From contig JAJGOT010000003.1 in the NCBI GenBank assembly GCA_022457155.1, positions 3,528,501 to 3,592,500 of the forward strand: a DNA stretch of 64,000 bases, written 5' to 3'. The position numbers were made by a program, and so were the translations under genes. The notes under the pieces are model-generated. The model was given only the letters and a program-made list of their open reading frames with translations. It searched no databases and had not been told where the DNA came from. Each line of letters begins with the position of its first letter. Position 1 is the stretch's first letter. The DNA comes from Cladopsammia gracilis. Its lineage: Eukaryota > Cnidaria > Anthozoa > Scleractinia > Dendrophylliidae. Shown here piece after piece: positions 58,405-64,000 of this stretch.

Positions 58405-59430
58405 AGTTTCAAAAGAAATAGTGCCTCAAGACTGTGTTCTTGGACCTTTGCTTTTCTTACTATATATTAACAACATCCATAAGTCTTCTAAGGAATTTAC
58501 TTTTTATCTATTTGCAGATGATACAAACCAACGCCGTGCAAATGAAAAATTATGTACTCTTGACTTAATTGTTAACACTGAGTTTCAGAAAGTAAGTGAA
58601 TGGCTAAATGCTAATATACTAACGTGAAACATTAAAAAGTCTAAGTATGTTATTTTTCGTCCCTGCTGGAAAATTATGCCTTTTATTCCTCAAATTTAGA
58701 TCTTTAATCCAACTTCAAATACTCATGTAACATTAGAGATGAAGGACTTTGTTAAATATCTGGGTATAATAATTGACTCTGAATTCTTTCATGGAAACAC
58801 CATGTTGACTTTATCTGTCACAGAATCAGTACACTGTAGATTGATTGGAATTATTTCTGAAATGAGGCATTATATTCCACGGGGTCCTCTCGAATTTATA
58901 TCATACACTTATCACTCCTTATTTAAGTTATGGTTATGGTATCTGTGCATGGGGCAACTGTGCACAGACCTACCTTAACAAGTTACTTGTGTTGGGAAAA
59001 CATGCACAGCGACTGATTTATTTCGCTCAACCTATTCCCTGTTTTATTAAATCAAACTGCCTTCCTTTACAGTTTTTGTTCTTTCAACAACTAAGCTATT
59101 TACTGTATGACATCCATGCTAAGGCAGTCCCAACAAATCTTATCGACAAATTTATTAAAATCAATAAACACATCATAATAATACAGGATGTATCTACAAA
59201 TAAATGCTTTTCTGTCTAATTCTCCAAAACTGAAAAAAAAGAGAAAAACCTTTACTAGAACTGGTGTATCTACTGTATTTGGAACTCTATTCCACTCTCT
59301 GTTAAAACTCTTAATAAGTCTAAGTTTCGAAAAAAAAATTGACACTCCTTGATGCTTTATATCATGACGATAGTTATATGGATGTCACTCATTTGATAAG
59401 ATATTTCATGAAGTTAACTCAATGATTTGT
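58405..59430 (+). pseudogene. LINE reverse transcriptase, catalytic box to C-terminus
   Basis: The frame at 58421-58627 has VLGPLLFLLYINNI and FYLFADDTN; FADD is motif C with the two catalytic Asp residues. After stops it continues NIKKSKYVIF, then MKDFVKYLGIIIDSE (58739), IISEMRHYIPRGPL and KHAQRLIYFAQPI (58989 onward). FIKSNCLPLQFLFFQQLSYL and SKFRKKI near 59320 follow. At least four frame breaks are present. Confidence 0.87.
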
Positions 59431-59700
59431 AGTAAATACCTCAGGAAGTAATATAGATTAGTGTTATAAATTATTGTACTTAACATTTATGTGTAACTAT
59501 AGCAAAATGTCTTAGTCAGTGTCTTTTTTCCTGCTTTTTTTCTGCTTGTAATTTTGTTTAGTTTTCTTTTTATAAGAAGTGTTTTTGCTTTGCTTGCCCC
59601 ACCTAGATTACATGTACAATGTAGCTTCGTAGCTATTTGTGGGACAATCAATATTGTTTCTATTTTAATTATACTGTCAATAAATTGTTGTTGTTTTTTT

Positions 59701-61576
59701 ATAAAGTGAAGACTGTCAACTTACATTTAAGTGGTACTGTAATAGTATTATATTTTTCATAATAACAAAGGATATTTTCATCTTCACATGTCACGCCAAA
59801 GTAAATTGTTCTGTGAATGGGTCTAACAGCCTTTTAACATAACTTTTGAACATATTTTGAAGAACACAGGTTGGTTCCTTAATGTTAAATTGTATTTGTA
59901 AAAGACAAAGGTCATGACATGAAGCTAAAGCAGACTGATTTGAATACCTTTTGCTTCATTCAAAAGAACACAAGCAGGTTCCCAAATATTAAATGTAAGC
60001 TAATGAGGTTGACTCACATAAAATGAATTCGCAAAAGGCAAGGGCCATGGTGTGAGATAAAGCAGATGGATGAATGGCATTCACAACTTTGATTAACAAG
60101 TAAGCTTAAAATATCCAATCACAATCTGATAGTGCCTCCATTTAGTGGTTCTCTACTACTATGTAAGAATGACAATTAAATAAACACATTCATCCATTCA
60201 AAGGCTTTCACAGGACCACAAACATTAAGATGGCCGTAAATATCAAGACATGAATTTTGATTCACTGGTTTGAAAAAGACAGGTGAATTTGCTTGTCTCC
60301 AGGTCTTGCTTGATTCAAGACTTGACCAGAAAGCTATTTATACCGTTCAAACTTGTCTTCTATGATGCTGAGTTATTAAAGAAAATATATCTTACCTTTG
60401 GAGACGAAATCCTCAAAATAAAAGCGACAACGACTTCAACCAACGAAGAAGAAACATTCAAAATGAAGGTCGCCATTACAAACACGCTGGTGCCCAGTCT
60501 TTCCATCAGCGCATGTGTTGGACACCCTGATAAAATTTGTAATCCTGGAACAGGAATCATGAAACTTCGTCCCAACAGAAGTAACTGAGAATAGTCGACA
60601 CCTTTTCAATAAGTGGATTATGGCCTATTCTGAAGCTGGGGAGTCCTTTATTTCACGCCGATCTATCTGAACGTTTAAATAAAAACTATGAGTTGACTCT
60701 CAAAACTTTGCGGAGCGCGAATGGAGCGGCACCTGCAGGGTAGTCATGATTCGCACAAGATATACACGGAGACCTACTCCAGGCGAGAAAATGTCAAGTT
60801 TGTGGGAATACCAGACAATGTCGAGCCCTTTAAGGTTACTGTAAACCTTCGAAGGTGCCTTCCCGAAAATCTTTCGTACGCGCGCTATTTTTAACGAAAA
60901 CCCAGAAAACTATATATGACTGTAAAGCTAATAAATGGTAGATTCCGCAAATAGCAATTACGTTTCTGGTTTTTCCTTTAGTTAAGCGCGCGCGAGCCTT
61001 AAACGCAAAACCGACGGTGTTTGCTTCACTGAATTACCAGCCTCCGTGTTAGCGCGAAAATCAAAACAAAATGGTCCGTGTCACTCGAGAGTTAATGGCC
61101 TAACAAAGTGTGTGAGGCTTTTTCGATATTTTCATTGGTTGCCGAGTCTCCACTTTGAAGTTGGACAATAGAAAATTGTTCTATGCGCATCACACTTTGG
61201 GGCGCAATGAGAAACATATTTGGAATTTCGTAAAAGCCCCACACACTTTGGTGCATTAATATCCAGCAAACATAATGGCCAAGTTTCGTGAAAATCTGAC
61301 AAATCTACATACCCTATTAATTCATTTGAACAGAGGCCATTCTCGCAAAAACAAACGTCGAGTTTTTGGCCTCGAAAGATTTTCACTGTTTTCGCACCTC
61401 ATTTAAGCGGCTGTCGTCGTGGTCGTGCCGCCAACCAATGAAATAAAACATAGAACCCCATGAAGAGTATCGTCACACAGCAGTACATGTGAATTCGATT
61501 AACCGCCGATTAGTCAAGTTATTCAGAGGGAAAAACCATAGAAAAAACGGCGAAGTTTCGGGAAAAAACTACGGTT
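59701..61576. other. Unrecognised stretch
   Basis: I find no supported gene. A plus-strand frame (60283-60588) and a minus-strand frame (61132-61386, with KIFRGQKLDVCFCENG and NAPKCVGLL) are open for 84-101 codons but match no family I know. Cys-rich content in the second could point to an old coding or repeat fragment. GC-rich words appear around 60870-61110. Confidence 0.35.
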
Positions 61577-61628
61577 CGAGTTAGGATCCAAGTTAGGATC
61601 CGAGTTAGGATCCCACCTGAGGATCCCT
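61577..61628. repeat. Short GAGTTAGGATCC tandem repeat
   Basis: Three to four imperfect 12-13-bp copies of CGAGTTAGGATCC, followed by a decayed CTGAGGATCC. Each carries a GGATCC site. Too short to be a satellite. Confidence 0.8.
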
Positions 61629-62089
61629 CCAATAAAATCAAAAACGCTCCCCCCACTTCTCACCCCTTAGAGATAGGGAAAGGGGGTAGAAATACATTTT
61701 TTTTAAAGAAACCGGGATATAGTAAGCTCCGGCGGTACGGGCCATATGGCACAATGCAGATCTTATCTTACCTTTACCTTGCAGTGTAGTACAGTAGCGT
61801 CGTAATTTTTTTCCAACCTTTTGTTAACTAAAACAATGAACTGCAAGGCTGATCTGATCACGTAAAAAAGTAAAATTTGCGAGACATCATCACGACAGAA
61901 ACCGATAAAGTAAGGTCGTAACTGTGGACAATGGTTTCGTTGTTATTCCTACGTATCATTAGCAGCATTATCGTTTGCGGTCTTCTGCAGTTTACTTTTA
62001 TTTCTATATATTTTGGGACCGTAGGTCTTTTCAGATCCGATATGCTGTGTTTTCTTTCAGCATGGTTTTCATCATCATCATTTCTCATC
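61629..62089. other. Non-coding stretch
   Basis: No gene or repeat is recognised. A run of CATCAT words at about 62069-62080 leads into the retroelement-like remnant. Confidence 0.45.
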
Positions 62090-62345
62090 GCGCCAGTAGG
62101 CGCATAAGGCCGATTGGGATCATCACCTTATCGTGGTGGAGCAGTTTGTGTGTCTCAATGACCCCTAGAGCTATGTCGGCGGGAGTCTTGAACTCCTGGT
62201 AGGGCCACCCATGCCGAACAGGTCAAAGGGTAGAGACCAGACAAAGAGTGATCCTCTGGCCCTCCAGGTTGGGGGTTGGGCGCAGGGCTAACGACCCTGC
62301 CCCGTAAAAAAACTAAATGTTACAGAAACCGCATGGTTTTGCCCA
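62090..62345 (+). mobile_element. Probable LINE 5'-region remnant
   Basis: GC-richer than its surroundings. It contains CCTTATCGTGGTGGAGCAG, GGCGGGAGTCTTGAACTCC, GGTAGGGCCACCCATGCCG and GGGCTAACGACCCTGCCCC. This style of text is found at the start of RTE-like non-LTR elements of invertebrates, just upstream of the endonuclease ORF. The recognition is from memory of the pattern only. No ORF follows, so at most it is a fragment. Confidence 0.4.
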
Positions 62346-63070
62346 TGCGTTTAAATGTTCAGATCGGCTTTGTCCATCTACATTTCAATTTGCGAGAAAT
62401 CTTTGCGATACACTGTGGGCTCCTTGTTCCCTGAAACACGTGATGTGGCACGCGTGTTTCGGGTGACAAGTGAGTACATAGTACGGAACCTGATAAATTA
62501 TTGTGAACGGGTCATTGTGCAGTCTATTTGCGCTGGCTTTCTTGCTGGCGACATTTAGATCGTTACACCGTGCTGATGAGTTGCAATAACAACGAAACAA
62601 TTGATATTTTTGCATGTTCTTGCTATCTTTTTGAGGCAGTTACTTCGCATAGCGTGTGAAATATTCCGTCATTTTCTCATGCTCTGCCAAAACAGCTGAG
62701 CCACCGCGCCGCTGGCGTTGCGGAAAGTCGAATTCTGTGGGTGTTACTAAACTGCGGATGCTTGGATCAGTCAATCTCTCAGCCTGTGATCAGTGTCTAA
62801 GTCTGCGGTGTGCAAGACTTGTGAGAAGGTGGATTTTCATCACGTATGTAAGCGTATAAGATCAAAGTCTGAAGCTGCCGTATCTCTATTGGAATAATGA
62901 CTTCTTGCAGTTTATGTTCTGTTTTTGAGTAGTGTTTCTTGGAGCTTGAAGAACCTTCGTTGTTTCATCATGGCGTTATTGCATCCCGACATGGCTTGAA
63001 CAGATATGGTGATCTGTTTTGAAAATCTCATGGATGCGAGTTTCGGTTCTTAAGTGAACCTCATCGGGAG
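62346..63070. other. Unrecognised stretch
   Basis: Short open frames occur on both strands (62355-62558, 62385-62615, 62656-62859) with no recognised domain. No tandem repeat. Confidence 0.4.
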
Positions 63071-63079
63071 TAGCTAATG

Positions 63080-63285
63080 GTTGTGGGTCGTGGGTAAAAC
63101 GTCGTGGGTCGTGGGTAAAATGTCGTGGGTCGTGGGTAAAATGTCGTCGGTCGTTGGTAAAAAGTCGTGGGTCGTGGGTAAAATGTCGTGGGTCGTGGGT
63201 AAAAAGTCGTGGGTCGTGGGTAAAATGTCGTGGGTCGTGGGTAGAATGTCGTGAGTCGTGGGGAAAAAGTCGTGGGTCGTGGGCC
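63080..63285. repeat. 21-bp minisatellite
   Basis: About ten copies of GTCGTGGGTCGTGGGTAAAA(T/G), with edge copies more diverged. Since 21 bp is seven codons, one minus-strand frame (63061-63348) reads PRPTTFY repeated about nine times. The flanks of that frame look non-coding, so I treat it as a by-product. Confidence 0.93.
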
Positions 63286-63289
63286 GTTA

Positions 63290-64000
63290 GAAATAAAAAA
63301 CATAAGAAATGAAGGAATGAATAAAAGCAATTTTAAACATAAAAGCATCTATAGAGAGACAAACAAAATATTGTATTCCACGATGAGAGACGATCCGGAT
63401 GCCAATAGAGTGCGATATTTTTAACTCTCTTAAATAGAATAGCCAAAAAACAGGAAAGAAAAAAGTCAACGCAGTGGCCTTTAATGCTCAGCATTAGAAT
63501 TTGAGACATGATTTTTGATTTTCTTTCTAAACATTGTTATTGTAAAGTCTTTACACATCACGGCGTACTCATAGCCAGGAGCAGACTCAGAGACTCAGAA
63601 AATTAATGGTCATTAATACAAACGATATCATTGGGAGGAAGGTAAACGTCTCTGCCGTAATCTGGATAACAGTTATTAAAACGCGCAAAATATATTATAG
63701 ATTTTCATCATGGCATGCGAGGCTTTTCAGTTATTAAATATCATTGCGTGACTAGAATCATGCTTAGTCTTCCATATTGTGATATAACCGCTCGAACTTT
63801 ACGTCACGGAATTTCCGCAGTGTAAATTGTTAACCTTGCCATCGAAGAATGTAACGGATGTTCTTTATTCAGTCATGTAGCATTGGCTTTTGTGTTTGAA
63901 CCATTAAAAATAGTATGATGACTGAACTTAAGGGCCATTGAAGTGTCTCTTAAAAACACAAATATCTAATCCATGAGCTTAACTTAATACGGTTTACTTG
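63290..64000. other. Right edge, unrecognised
   Basis: AT-rich sequence. No gene, tandem repeat or clear fold-back could be supported. Confidence 0.45.

Larger units (their letters stand above)
55917..59700 (+). mobile_element. Degenerate LINE (non-LTR retrotransposon)
   Basis: Fragments of one ORF2-type protein occur in the right order on the plus strand: endonuclease end, linker, fingers/palm of the reverse transcriptase, FADDT catalytic box, thumb and C-terminal region. The end is AATAAATTGTTGTTGTT at about 59680-59697, a (TTG)n tail. Many stops and frameshifts and two insertions (56953-57353 and 57780-58404) show it is dead. The 5' part of the endonuclease is missing, so it was truncated on insertion or has decayed. 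The family is of the CR1/L2/jockey-like type; I cannot name the clade. Confidence 0.88.

Noticed and set aside
62656..62859. Plus-strand 67-codon frame with GC-rich start
   Set aside because: No family recognised, no poly(A) or splice context, and the length is expected by chance.

Overview
The window is non-coding-rich eukaryotic DNA, most likely from a cnidarian and probably an anthozoan. That assignment is inferred from the look of the mobile-element proteins (RTE/CR1/L2-like LINE fragments, a Crypton/DUF3504-type tyrosine recombinase) and from many short fold-back elements. There are no bacterial operons or ribosome-binding-site layouts. About two thirds of the window is tandem satellite DNA. 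No intact protein-coding gene was found; every recognisable coding segment is a fragment, a candidate exon or a pseudogene.

Layout. (1) 1-12983: satellite A, a 32-bp unit carrying two CCAAT boxes, split by a ~1.2 kb unique spacer and organised into a nearly identical 4038-bp tandem duplication (2083-6120 and 6121-10158). (2) 1204-1575 and 13724-14567: candidate plus-strand exons with good splice signals on either side of the satellite A array. The last two join in an open frame that ends at a stop and a poly(A) signal. (3) 13975-19215: satellite B (35/36-bp unit, 14813-18640) flanked by inverted ~330-bp repeats that each contain a tRNA-like pol III promoter. (4) 19420-43375: about 24 kb of satellite C. 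It is an older divergent ~99-bp form on the left and a homogenised 93-bp form on the right, with a 6172-bp duplication (23620-35963) and an overlapping ~3.6-kb duplication (33437-40610). Two identical 183-bp MITE copies mark the 6172-bp duplication, and a TTAA-flanked fold-back element sits in the old part. (5) 43385-49900: a cluster of fold-back elements, a broken calcium-binding EGF-like exon (minus strand) and a degraded Crypton-like recombinase. (6) 50250-51007: the 3' end of a LINE. (7) 52914-54560: a minus-strand C2H2 zinc-finger pseudogene split by a 512-bp element inserted at a TA. (8) 55505-59700: a tRNA-like sequence and a long LINE pseudogene carrying two nested insertions. (9) 59700-64000: mostly unrecognised sequence, with a GGATCC-rich short repeat, a LINE 5'-type remnant and a 21-bp minisatellite.

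No genes act together in a pathway here. The interest lies in the structure: three unrelated satellites placed side by side, each amplified at several nested scales, inside or next to what may be introns, followed by a graveyard of transposons. The near-identity of the multi-kilobase duplications means either very recent amplification or assembly duplication, and the sequence alone cannot separate the two.
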